NCBI GenBank assembly: GCA_009783195.1
Contig: WRHP01000017.1
Span: 1 to 34,676 of the forward strand
Reading direction: 5' to 3'
From: Syntrophorhabdaceae bacterium
Lineage (GTDB): Bacteria > Desulfobacterota > Deferrimicrobia > Deferrimicrobiales > Deferrimicrobiaceae
Length of the DNA: 34,676 nt
The number at the start of each line of letters is the position of its first letter. Within the stretch, counting starts at the first letter, position 1. Of the stretch, positions 22,057-30,001 are shown one piece after another. Below the pieces are notes generated by a model. It saw only the letters and a list, made by a program, of their open reading frames with translations, had not been told where the DNA came from and searched no databases. Made by a program: the position numbers and the translations under genes.

Positions 22057-22695
22057 TTGCTGACAGTTACGGAAATATTCGCGGGAATACAGGGAGAGAC
22101 CTCATTCTCCGGCCTTCCGTTTGTTTTCGCGCGGCTGACTGGATGCAACCTGCGCTGCCGCTATTGCGACACAACATACGCCTATGGCTCCGGCCAGAAG
22201 CTTGGCATTAATGAAATACTTTCTCTCGTCACCGCGTTCGGATTAAACCGCGTCTGCATCACCGGCGGAGAACCGATGATCCAGGAAAACACCCCCCTTC
22301 TCGCGCGAGAGCTTCTCGACCGGGGACATCAGGTGCTTGTCGAGACCAACGGCGCCATCTCACTGTCCGGCCTTGACCCGAGAGCGGTCAAGATCATGGA
22401 TGTCAAGTGTCCCGACTCGGGAGAACATGAAAATATGCTCTGGGAGAATTTCAGGCTTCTTACCGGCCAGGACGAAGTAAAATTTGTCATCTCCTCGCGG
22501 CAGGACTACGCGTACGCTAAAGACGTGTTGGAAAAATACCGAAAAGAAACGCGTTGGAGCGCGCTCTTTTCCCCGGTGTTCGGACTCCTACCTTTCGACC
22601 AGCTCGCGGAGTGGATCCTGGAAGACGCTCTGGATGTCCGGTTCCAGCTCCAGATCCACAAGCTCGTATGGGGACCGGATCGCAAAGGAGTGTGA
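22057..22695 (+). CDS. queE: 7-carboxy-7-deazaguanine synthase (radical SAM)
   Basis: This radical SAM enzyme makes 7-carboxy-7-deazaguanine, a precursor of preQ0 and queuosine. The cluster motif CNLRCRYC (C30, C34, C37) is the canonical CxxxCxxC. IFAGIQGE near the N-terminus, GEP (SAM binding), and VETNGA are family hallmarks. The start is not clean: TTG at 22057 lacks a ribosome site, while an in-frame ATT at 22036 lies six bases after GGGAGG (22024-22029). It is followed after one base by queC, so the two form an operon. The queD and folE genes needed for earlier steps are not in the window. Confidence 0.92.
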   Translation: MLTVTEIFAGIQGETSFSGLPFVFARLTGCNLRCRYCDTTYAYGSGQKLGINEILSLVTAFGLNRVCITGGEPMIQENTPLLARELLDRGHQVLVETNGAISLSGLDPRAVKIMDVKCPDSGEHENMLWENFRLLTGQDEVKFVISSRQDYAYAKDVLEKYRKETRWSALFSPVFGLLPFDQLAEWILEDALDVRFQLQIHKLVWGPDRKGV

Positions 22696-22696
22696 A

Positions 22697-23416
22697 TTGA
22701 TAGACACAGAGAAAAAACCTCTTGGGATCGCCCTGGTCAGCGGCGGAATGGACAGCCTCGTCATGGCAAGTTTCTGCCGGACGGAATCAGAACTGGCCTT
22801 GCTGCACATCAGTTACGGACAACTTACGCAGGCGCGCGAACTCGCCTGTTTTCTCTCCATCGCGGATTTCCTGGAAGTGCCGGCCTCACGGCGGCTTGTC
22901 GCAAACATCGAGTATCTGAAAACCATCGGCGGAAGCGCCCTTACCGACAAGTCGATCACGGTTCCAAAGGCCGACTTTAATCGGGCTGATATTCCCGCCA
23001 CATATGTTCCTTTTCGAAACGCTCATCTTGTGGCAATCGCCGTTTCCTGGGCGGAAGCCATCGGCGCAAAAAATATCTATATCGGGGCAATGGCCGTGGA
23101 CTCTTCAGGCTATCCGGACTGCCGGCCGGAGTTTTACAAAGCCATGAACGAAACCATCCGCCAGGGAACAAAGGACGGCAGCGGTATCGTCGTCAAAGCG
23201 CCCTTTCTACAGCTCAAGAAAAAAGACCTCGTTTTGCTGGGAATATCCCACGGCGTTCCTTTCGAACATACATGGTCATGCTACCGGGATGGAAAGAAGG
23301 CGTGCGGCGTGTGTGATTCGTGCGCCCTGCGATTGCGCGCTTTTGCCGAGGCAGACGCGACGGACCCTCTTCCGTATGAAGCAAAGCCGGATTACTGTTG
23401 GACAAAAACATCATGA
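22697..23416 (+). CDS. queC: 7-cyano-7-deazaguanine synthase
   Basis: QueC converts carboxydeazaguanine to preQ0 with ATP and ammonia. The ATP loop SGGMDS is at 15-20. VPFRNAHL and the C-terminal zinc motif C-x8-CGVCDSC are family signatures. The chosen start is the TTG at 22697, six bases after AAAGGAG (22685-22690) and one base after the queE stop. An earlier in-frame start at 22484 would lie deep inside queE. The product has 239 residues, slightly longer than the family average. The stop overlaps the next gene by ATGA, so queE, queC and the polyferredoxin are probably translated from one transcript. Confidence 0.93.
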   Translation: MIDTEKKPLGIALVSGGMDSLVMASFCRTESELALLHISYGQLTQARELACFLSIADFLEVPASRRLVANIEYLKTIGGSALTDKSITVPKADFNRADIPATYVPFRNAHLVAIAVSWAEAIGAKNIYIGAMAVDSSGYPDCRPEFYKAMNETIRQGTKDGSGIVVKAPFLQLKKKDLVLLGISHGVPFEHTWSCYRDGKKACGVCDSCALRLRAFAEADATDPLPYEAKPDYCWTKTS

Positions 23417-25005
23417 CGCGCTTGTCTCCACAAATCAGGCGAAACGCGCGCCGGGCTTCCCAAGGGTTGTTTCTCGCCCTGTTTCTCGCCCTGTTGATAA
23501 AGACCGATTACAACGGCGCCGACGAGCTTGCCTACCCGGTGAGAATCTTTCTGGACGCGGACCTGCTCGTCTTTATCACATCTCTGCTATCAGCGCGCAA
23601 ACTCCCCGCCATGCTTTTTCTGGCGCTGCTCTTTGTGCCGGTCACAATCCTTTTTGGCCGGGCTTTCTGCGGCTGGATATGTCCCTTCGGCACGCTGCAC
23701 CACGCGACAAGCTTTGCCGGAAAACCGGCCTCCCCCGAACGGGGCGTGAAAACCGCCGGCAGCCGATGGAAATTTCTGGCGTTGCTATTTTTCATCGGAG
23801 CCGCTTTCTTCGGACTCCAGATAGCCGGTGTTCTCGATCCGATCCCCTTCCTGATCCGGTCCCTCTCCCTGTCGGTCCTCCCGGCGATCAATTCGGCGCT
23901 GCGCGCCTTCCTCGATTGGGGATACTCTCTCCCGTCGAGATCCGTCTCTGAAGTGTTTGACGGCATCTATTCCTTTCTGCAGGCTCATTTTCTGTCGTTT
24001 CGCCAGTCGTGGTATCAGCAGGCGTTTATCTTCTTTCTGATGTTTGTCGGCGTCTTATGGTTGAACCGGCAGCGAACCCGTTTTTTCTGCCGCTTCGTCT
24101 GTCCGCTGGGAGCGCTTCTTGGACTGTTGTCCCGCGTGGGGTTTTTGCGCCTGTCAATGAATGACAACTGTACGCGATGCATGAAATGCCGTGATGTCTG
24201 TTCGGGCGGAGCCAATCCGCACGCGCAGGACAATTGGTCCTCGTCTGAATGCCTGACTTGTCTCAACTGCTCGGCGGTCTGCCCGGAAAACGCGTTCTCC
24301 TGGAATTTTTCTTTCGCCCGCAATACAAAAGACCGCATAAACACAGGACGCCGGTCAGTGCTTGCGGCTCTCTCTTTCGGGGCCTCAACCGCATGGGTTC
24401 TGAAAAAACCCGCCGCATCGGCTTTAAATATTCCATCTCTGGTTCGCCCGCCGGGGTCGGTTGCGGAAAACGAGTTCCTGGCCCGCTGCGTACGATGCGG
24501 AGAATGCATGAAGGTATGCATCACCGGAGGGCTGCAGCCAACCTTGTTCGAGGCGGGAATCGAGGGAATCTGGACGCCCATACTCGTCCCAAAGATCGGT
24601 CACTGCGAGTTCAACTGTACCCTTTGCGGCCAGGTATGCCCCACATCCGCTATCCGGAAGCTTACGCCGGAGGAAAAACGCAAAACGGTCATCGGGCTGG
24701 CATTCATCGACCCGTCGCGTTGCATCCCCTTCGCGCAAGGAACACCCTGCATCGTCTGCGAGGAGCATTGCCCAACGCCACAAAAAGCGATAGTTTTTCG
24801 TGAGCGTGCAGGGAAGGGCGGAACGCCGGTCCGGGAGCCGGTCGTATTGCTGGATCTGTGCATCGGATGCGGCATCTGTGAGAGCAAATGCCCGATTCCC
24901 GATCTTGCGGGAATCCGGATTACATCCGCCGGAGAAAGCCGCGACCCGCGCGGCATGCTATTGACAGCCGCCCCTTCCGCCGATACAGTCTTATTCCCGA
25001 AATGA
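23413..25005 (+). CDS. Membrane polyferredoxin, fused NapH-like and NapG/MauM-like protein (530 aa)
   Basis: The N-terminal half is NapH-like: transmembrane helices (near 18-30, 50-75, 110-130, 195-215) with two cytoplasmic CxxxCP boxes, FCGWICPFGTL and FCRFVCPLGAL, then two ferredoxin motifs (CTRCMKC and CLTCLNC). The C-terminal half (about 340-530), after a new hydrophobic or Tat-like segment at about 312-330, is NapG/MauM-like with four cluster motifs (CVRCGEC, CNCTLCGQVC-type, CIVCEEHC, CIGCGIC). NapG and NapH are normally separate proteins passing electrons from quinol to periplasmic reductases; here they are one chain. The ATG at 23413 overlaps the queC stop by ATGA. The electron acceptor is not encoded nearby, so the reaction it serves is unknown. 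Confidence 0.88.
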   Translation: MTRLSPQIRRNARRASQGLFLALFLALLIKTDYNGADELAYPVRIFLDADLLVFITSLLSARKLPAMLFLALLFVPVTILFGRAFCGWICPFGTLHHATSFAGKPASPERGVKTAGSRWKFLALLFFIGAAFFGLQIAGVLDPIPFLIRSLSLSVLPAINSALRAFLDWGYSLPSRSVSEVFDGIYSFLQAHFLSFRQSWYQQAFIFFLMFVGVLWLNRQRTRFFCRFVCPLGALLGLLSRVGFLRLSMNDNCTRCMKCRDVCSGGANPHAQDNWSSSECLTCLNCSAVCPENAFSWNFSFARNTKDRINTGRRSVLAALSFGASTAWVLKKPAASALNIPSLVRPPGSVAENEFLARCVRCGECMKVCITGGLQPTLFEAGIEGIWTPILVPKIGHCEFNCTLCGQVCPTSAIRKLTPEEKRKTVIGLAFIDPSRCIPFAQGTPCIVCEEHCPTPQKAIVFRERAGKGGTPVREPVVLLDLCIGCGICESKCPIPDLAGIRITSAGESRDPRGMLLTAAPSADTVLFPK

Positions 25006-25063
25006 CAGGGAATTGCCTTTGTGTCTTATAAATGCTGTTACGTAAATACAACTTGAGGGAAGC

Positions 25064-25270
25064 ATGGCCCATTTTTACGATGAACACGGCGATCCGGACG
25101 CCACCTGGGAGGATGTGGGAGGATTCAACACCCATCTGCTGAACGAATTGCGCAACGCGCTTATATCGGTGGATCTCCAGGGAAGTTCCTCAAATCCAAT
25201 CCAGGCCGTTGTGGCCGAATGGATCAAGCAGCTCCCCGCGTTCGATTTCCCTGACGACGATATCGGCTGA
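25064..25270 (+). CDS. Small acidic hypothetical protein (68 aa)
   Basis: Not recognised. The protein is acidic, with no cysteine and no membrane segment. It begins MAHFYDEHGDPDATWEDVGG, has an amphipathic helix at about 23-36 and a second at about 45-57, and ends in DFPDDDIG. GAGGGA lies at good distance before the ATG, and it is the only sizeable frame here on this strand, which is why I accept it. It may be co-transcribed with the polyferredoxin 58 bases upstream. No function can be proposed. Confidence 0.6.
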   Translation: MAHFYDEHGDPDATWEDVGGFNTHLLNELRNALISVDLQGSSSNPIQAVVAEWIKQLPAFDFPDDDIG

Positions 25271-25349
25271 TCCCTGCTTACTCCTTTTTCAAACCAAAAC
25301 CGCTTCCAGCAATTTTGATTTATCCCTGATGCGTCATTCGAAGTTATTG

Positions 25350-25475
25350 TCGGTACTCACAGATCTTCCTTTCAAAAATGCCGCGGAAACAGGCTTGAAA
25401 CCATATCGAATCAACAGGTTGCTTTAATGGCCGTCATTAGAAATTAATGCCTTATGGCGAATATGGGTTTATCTG
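25350..25475 (-). repeat. Dispersed intergenic repeat, family 2, copy 3
   Basis: Read on the minus strand this copy matches copy 1: CCCATATTCGCCAT, GGCATTAATTTCTAAT (25451-25436), the identical 20-bp block GGTTTCAAGCC... (25402-25383), GGAAGAT (about 25368-25362) and GTGAGTAC (25358-25351). The short hairpin GCC-ATAA-GGC before the AT-rich block is kept with different bases. Unlike copy 1, there is no structured element between GGAAGAT and GTGAGTAC. The copy lies between the convergent small acidic gene and glnE. Confidence 0.6.
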
Positions 25476-25558
25476 GCTTCGGCAAGAGCAACCGACCAGC
25501 CTTGCCGTGGCCGCGTAAAACATCGTGTATTCCAGTTGTAAATGAAAACTAAAGCGGT

Positions 25559-28500
25559 TTATCTGGAATCGGAATTTGTCGATGGCTCCGGCAGTCCGAG
25601 CAATTCCAGATATACCTTCCGGATTTTCCCAGTCTCTTTTCGATACCGCCCGACAGTTTCCGGCTCAAGCAGGTTCGGATCGAACTGATCAATCGACGAA
25701 TCGTGGGAAATCCGAAGCCGCGCGTCAAGCGACCTTAGAAACCGGTACCCGTCGTCCAGCGCTTTGAACTGGTCCGCCGGAATAATCCCGGACCGGCGCA
25801 GTTCGTAGAGAGCCTTCAGTGTGCTACGCGCCCTGACGCAAGGTTCGACTGCGCCGTAAAGCAGTTGAAGGTACTGAACCGCAAACTCCACATCCACGAC
25901 TCCGCCCCGCCCTACTTTCAGGTTAAGCCTGTCTTCGCTCTCCCGCCCCAACTCAACTTCCATACGGGTTCGCAGGCGGTGAATCTCTTCGGCTGTATCG
26001 GAAGGCAGAGGCCGCCCGAAGATAATATCTTTGGCCAGTTCTTCCACCTTTTTCCCGAATTCCCGATTCCCCGTCACGAAACGGCACCGCAGCAGCGCCT
26101 GCCGCTCCCACAACTGCGCGGCCCCATCGTGGTAACGCTGAAACGCCTCCAGCGAAGTTACCAGCGTCCCCGCGTTTCCCGATGGACGCAGCCTGGTGTC
26201 TAACCGATAGACGTATCCTTCGCGCGTCATCGTCGTGAGGACGGAAATCAGCCGCTGGGCAACCTTGGCAAAATATTCTTGGTTGGAGATCTTGCGGAAC
26301 TCCCGCTGTCCGTCCGGGTCCGGGGCGCTTTCTCCCGCTCCCGAATAAAGGAAAATGATATCGAGGTCGCTGTGGTACGAAAGTTCTTCCGCTCCAAGCT
26401 TTCCCAACCCCATAACGGCAAACGACGCTTCCAGGCCGGTCTCCGCGTCGATCGGCACACCAAAGCGGTATCGCACTTCCCGGCGCGCCACCGCCAGCGC
26501 ATGGGTCAGCAGCGCATCCGCCAGCGAGGAGAGCTGGACCATCCCTTCCTCGATGGACAACGCCCCTCCCATGTCATGAATACCGACCCGCAGCGTCTCC
26601 AGGTTCTTGAATCGCCGCAGCACATCCAGCTCGTCCTCCAGGCCGCTACACGCCTCAAGATCCGACGCAAGCCGGGTCCGCATATCAGACTTCGACTTGA
26701 ACGGCACATCCAGATCAGTTCTCAAAAAAGTGTCGAGAAGCTCCGGATGCCTAAGCAGGATGCCGGACAAGTACCGGCTGCTGCCAAAGAGCCGCACGAT
26801 CGACTCAATCACTTTGGGTTTCTCGAACAGCAGGGCGTAGAACATGGTGCGCGCCCCAACGGCGGAAAGGAAACGCTCCATATGAACCAGCGCCATATCG
26901 GAATCAGGGCTTTTCGTAGCGCAGTGAAGGATCTTCGGGGCAATCCGGTTCAGGTATTGCCGCGCCCTCTGTGAAATCCGGATACGCGGCGGGCCGTCTC
27001 TCAAAATCTCCAGGTTCTTTCGCGCAATTTCCGCGTCTTTGAATCCCAGCAGCGACAACCGCTCCGAAGCGTCAAGCGGCATCGGGCCGGGAAGGAAAAG
27101 CTCCTGGATCTCCGGAGGAACTCCGGAGGCAATCTCCTGGCGCCCCGCGCCGAACAGACGGCTGTATATCCCGCAAACCGCATCGGTTCGAGCATCCAGC
27201 GCTTCGAGCAACGCCTGCGGGTCCGCAAGCTTCATGGCCCTGGCAAGACGCCACTGGTCATCCTCTAACCGGGGCAGAACATGAGTCTGCCGTTCCTGAT
27301 ACACCTGAATCCGGTGTTCAAGCGTTCGCAGGAATACGTAGGCTTCCGCAAGTTCCTCCCGCTCCCGCTCGGTCACAAGCCGCGGCAGCAAAAGCGCCTC
27401 AAGCGCTTCGAGTGTGCCTCTAAGCCGCAACGACGGCTCTTTTCCGCCGTAGATAAGCTGGTGCGCCTGGACAAAAAACTCGATCTCGCGAATTCCGCCC
27501 GCGCCAAGCTTGAGATCACGTTCCCCTTTGCAGCCACGGATCGCCGCCTGGTTGATCCGGTCTTTCATCTCCTTTATTTCCACTATGGATGTGAAATCCA
27601 TGTACTTCCGGAAAACGAAAGGAACCAGCGTTCGCAGGAACTCCTCTCCCAAGGAAATATCGCCCGCAACCGGGCGCGCTTTTATCAGGGCGGCGCGCTC
27701 CCATGTCTGCCCGAATGATTCGTAGTAAATTTCCGCCGCCCGCTGTGAGATTGCCAGTTCTCCGCGCGTCCCTTCGGGACGCAGCCGCAGATCCACGCGG
27801 AAGACAAACCCCTCGTCTGTCGGCTCCTGCATGATCCGGGTCACCGCCTCGCCCACCCGGACGAAATACTGATGCGGGGAAAGCGATTTTTTGCCGTCTT
27901 GCGCTTCCCACCGATCGGCCTCGTAAAGATAAACCAGGTCAACATCCGAGCTGAAATTCAGCTCCAGACCTCCCAGCTTGCCCATCCCAAGGACGACAAA
28001 GCGGCACGGCTGCCGCGTGCCGTCGGGAAGAAGCGACATCGGTTCCCCGAACTTGTCGGAGAGAGCCTTGCGGGCAAACCGGACCGCGCCGTCAAGCGCA
28101 GCGCTTGCCAGCGAGGAAAGCTCTTCTGTAACTTGTGACAGCGAGGAAAGACCGCCCAGATCCCGCGCCGCTATCCGGGACATCTCCCGAAGCTTCATCC
28201 GGCGCAGCGCCCGCTTCATTTCTTCTTCCGAATCGCAGCGCTTTGCTTCTTCAAGCGCTTCCCGGTGAAGCGCCGCGGAATCAAGCGGAAGCAGCACCCC
28301 TTTTTCCGGAAACAATGCTTTGAAAACTTCCGGGCGGTTGGCCAACCGCTCCGGCAAAAACTCCGACCCGCCAAGCAAAGCTCCAAGCAGTATCCGCAGT
28401 TCGGCGTCCCGCAAAGAATCGGTCAAGAAGCCGATAGAAACCGAATCGCCAAGGCGTGACAGGTTTAGGAAGAAAAGATCCGGATCGGCAGCCATGGAAG

Positions 28501-28639
28501 CGGCCTGGATCGCCGCTTCGACAACTTCGTTCTCTTCGGAGAAAGGACGCAGGACTTCAGACAAAAGCGACAGGCACCGGCCGGTATCGCGCGCGCCGAT
28601 CGCCCGAAACCGCTCCAGGATCGTCGGCGCGTTCGTCAC
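25559..28639 (-). CDS. glnE: Bifunctional glutamine synthetase adenylyltransferase/deadenylase
   Basis: GlnE adds AMP to glutamine synthetase or removes it, in response to PII protein and glutamine, and so tunes nitrogen assimilation. Both nucleotidyltransferase domains are present: GMGKLGGLELNFSSDVDLVY in the N-terminal (deadenylase) half and GLGKLGAEELSYHSDLDIIF in the C-terminal (adenylylase) half. Each carries the GKLG...S-D-x-D signature, and each is followed by a GlnD/GlnE-type helical domain with GGIREIEFFVQ or GGVVDVEFAVQ. With 1026 residues it is somewhat longer than the E. coli protein (946). The GTG at 28639 is preceded by GGGAG. mtnA ends 13 bases upstream, so the two are co-transcribed. 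Confidence 0.95.
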   Translation of the reverse strand: MTNAPTILERFRAIGARDTGRCLSLLSEVLRPFSEENEVVEAAIQAASMAADPDLFFLNLSRLGDSVSIGFLTDSLRDAELRILLGALLGGSEFLPERLANRPEVFKALFPEKGVLLPLDSAALHREALEEAKRCDSEEEMKRALRRMKLREMSRIAARDLGGLSSLSQVTEELSSLASAALDGAVRFARKALSDKFGEPMSLLPDGTRQPCRFVVLGMGKLGGLELNFSSDVDLVYLYEADRWEAQDGKKSLSPHQYFVRVGEAVTRIMQEPTDEGFVFRVDLRLRPEGTRGELAISQRAAEIYYESFGQTWERAALIKARPVAGDISLGEEFLRTLVPFVFRKYMDFTSIVEIKEMKDRINQAAIRGCKGERDLKLGAGGIREIEFFVQAHQLIYGGKEPSLRLRGTLEALEALLLPRLVTEREREELAEAYVFLRTLEHRIQVYQERQTHVLPRLEDDQWRLARAMKLADPQALLEALDARTDAVCGIYSRLFGAGRQEIASGVPPEIQELFLPGPMPLDASERLSLLGFKDAEIARKNLEILRDGPPRIRISQRARQYLNRIAPKILHCATKSPDSDMALVHMERFLSAVGARTMFYALLFEKPKVIESIVRLFGSSRYLSGILLRHPELLDTFLRTDLDVPFKSKSDMRTRLASDLEACSGLEDELDVLRRFKNLETLRVGIHDMGGALSIEEGMVQLSSLADALLTHALAVARREVRYRFGVPIDAETGLEASFAVMGLGKLGAEELSYHSDLDIIFLYSGAGESAPDPDGQREFRKISNQEYFAKVAQRLISVLTTMTREGYVYRLDTRLRPSGNAGTLVTSLEAFQRYHDGAAQLWERQALLRCRFVTGNREFGKKVEELAKDIIFGRPLPSDTAEEIHRLRTRMEVELGRESEDRLNLKVGRGGVVDVEFAVQYLQLLYGAVEPCVRARSTLKALYELRRSGIIPADQFKALDDGYRFLRSLDARLRISHDSSIDQFDPNLLEPETVGRYRKETGKIRKVYLELLGLPEPSTNSDSR

Positions 28640-28652
28640 GTCAGTTCTCCCG

Positions 28653-29690
28653 TCAGCCGAACAGCTTCCGGATGGAGCCGGAAAACGGAGGGCGTATGAC
28701 TCCTTTCTCGGTGATGATCGCCGAGATATACCGGGCCGGCGTTACATCGAAAGCCGGGTTATAAACATCGACGCCTTCAGGAGCCACGCGCTTCCCCATC
28801 AAGTGCGTCACCTCGGAAGAATCGCGTTCCTCGATCGGAATCGCGGCGCCGGTACGCAGTTTCCGGTCGATGGTTGAAAGCGGCGCGGCCACGTAGAACG
28901 GCACCTTGTGCTCCTTGCACAGCACCGCCACGCCGTATGTCCCGACCTTGTTTGCGACATCCCCGTTGGCGGCAATCCGGTCCGCGCCAACTACAACCGC
29001 GTCAATTTTGCCGGCCGCGAAAAGCGTCGCCGACATGTTGTCCGTGATGAGGGTGCATGGAATGCGGTCTTTCATCAGCTCCCACGCTGTCAGCCTCGCC
29101 CCTTGCAGGAATGGGCGGGTTTCGTCCACAAAAACGTGGATCTTCTTTCCGGCGGCTACGGCGGCGCGCAGGACCCCCAGCGCCGTTCCATATCCGGCTG
29201 TGGCAAGCGCCCCCGCGTTACAGTGCGTCAGCACACACGCCGCTTTCGGCAGCAGCTTCGCGCCGCGTACTCCCATCGCCCGGTTTGCGGCTACATCCTC
29301 CTCCATGATGGCAACCGCTTCCTGTTCCAGCCGCAGCAACGCTTTGGACGGATCATCCGGCAGTCCGGACGCAACATTCCGCATCCGCTCTATGGCCCAG
29401 AAAAGGTTAACCGCCGTGGGCCGCGTTGCCGCAAGCAGTGTCGCCGCCTCGTCGAAAGCGCCGCGCCACGGCCGCTTTTTCCTGCGGGCGACCTGAACAG
29501 CCAGCACAAGACCAAACGCCGCGGTTACCCCGATCGCGGGCGCCCCGCGAACCACCATGGTGATGATCGCGTCCGCCACCCCAACCGGTTCGGTTAAACG
29601 CCGCACAACTTCCACTCTCGGCAGAACCCGCTGATCCAGCAGGAAAAGGGCTTTTTTCTCCCACTTCAATGTGTAAAACGACTCGGCCAT
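28653..29690 (-). CDS. mtnA: S-methyl-5-thioribose-1-phosphate isomerase
   Basis: MtnA isomerises methylthioribose-1-phosphate to the ribulose form in methionine salvage. Signatures are VVRGAPAIGVTAAFG, THCNAGALAT with the catalytic cysteine, and GADRIAANGDVANKVGT with the catalytic aspartate. The length of 345 residues is normal. A longer frame from 29846 adds 52 unconserved residues; the ATG at 29690 is preferred because GAAGGGAAA lies just upstream and the family usually starts at MAESFYTLKW-like sequence. It shares a transcript with glnE. Other mtn genes are absent from the window; in some bacteria MtnA also serves 5-deoxyribose salvage. Confidence 0.93.
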   Translation of the reverse strand: MAESFYTLKWEKKALFLLDQRVLPRVEVVRRLTEPVGVADAIITMVVRGAPAIGVTAAFGLVLAVQVARRKKRPWRGAFDEAATLLAATRPTAVNLFWAIERMRNVASGLPDDPSKALLRLEQEAVAIMEEDVAANRAMGVRGAKLLPKAACVLTHCNAGALATAGYGTALGVLRAAVAAGKKIHVFVDETRPFLQGARLTAWELMKDRIPCTLITDNMSATLFAAGKIDAVVVGADRIAANGDVANKVGTYGVAVLCKEHKVPFYVAAPLSTIDRKLRTGAAIPIEERDSSEVTHLMGKRVAPEGVDVYNPAFDVTPARYISAIITEKGVIRPPFSGSIRKLFG

Positions 29691-30001
29691 GAGTTTTCCC
29701 TTCACCTGCGAACCGCCGGATTCTACGGACGCCGGATTACCAATGCGTCCCGCGCCTTTTACATATTTGGGTTTAAAGCCCGCGAGTGTCTTTTCCTTAA
29801 AAACTATTGCGGCATGCCGCTCGTTCGCCGTTATCTGTAACGGCAAACCTATGGTTTAGCCGTAAAGCGTACAGGTTCGTGAAACAACAAAGCCGGCGCA
29901 GACATTACGTTTCCAGAGGGCGCACCCCAAATCACAAAACCGTTCAGCATGCCGATGACGATCAACTCGACTTTTTGGGTGTTTCGCTTTTCATTGTCTC
30001 G
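29691..30001. other. Gap between gatB and mtnA
   Basis: This 311-bp gap has no supported gene. It holds a perfect 7-bp hairpin GCCGTTA-TCTG-TAACGGC (29827-29844), directly followed by a palindrome AAACC-TAT-GGTTT (29845-29857). These could end the gatCAB transcript or regulate mtnA-glnE. The inner AACCTATGGTT is the reverse complement of the palindrome in the mgtA leader (2220-2230). Confidence 0.45.

Noticed and set aside
23289-23951. Open frame of 220 codons overlapping queC and the polyferredoxin
   Set aside because: Arg/Pro-rich out-of-frame reading of two well-supported genes.
26279-26974. Open frame of 231 codons opposite glnE
   Set aside because: Antisense shadow of the central part of glnE.
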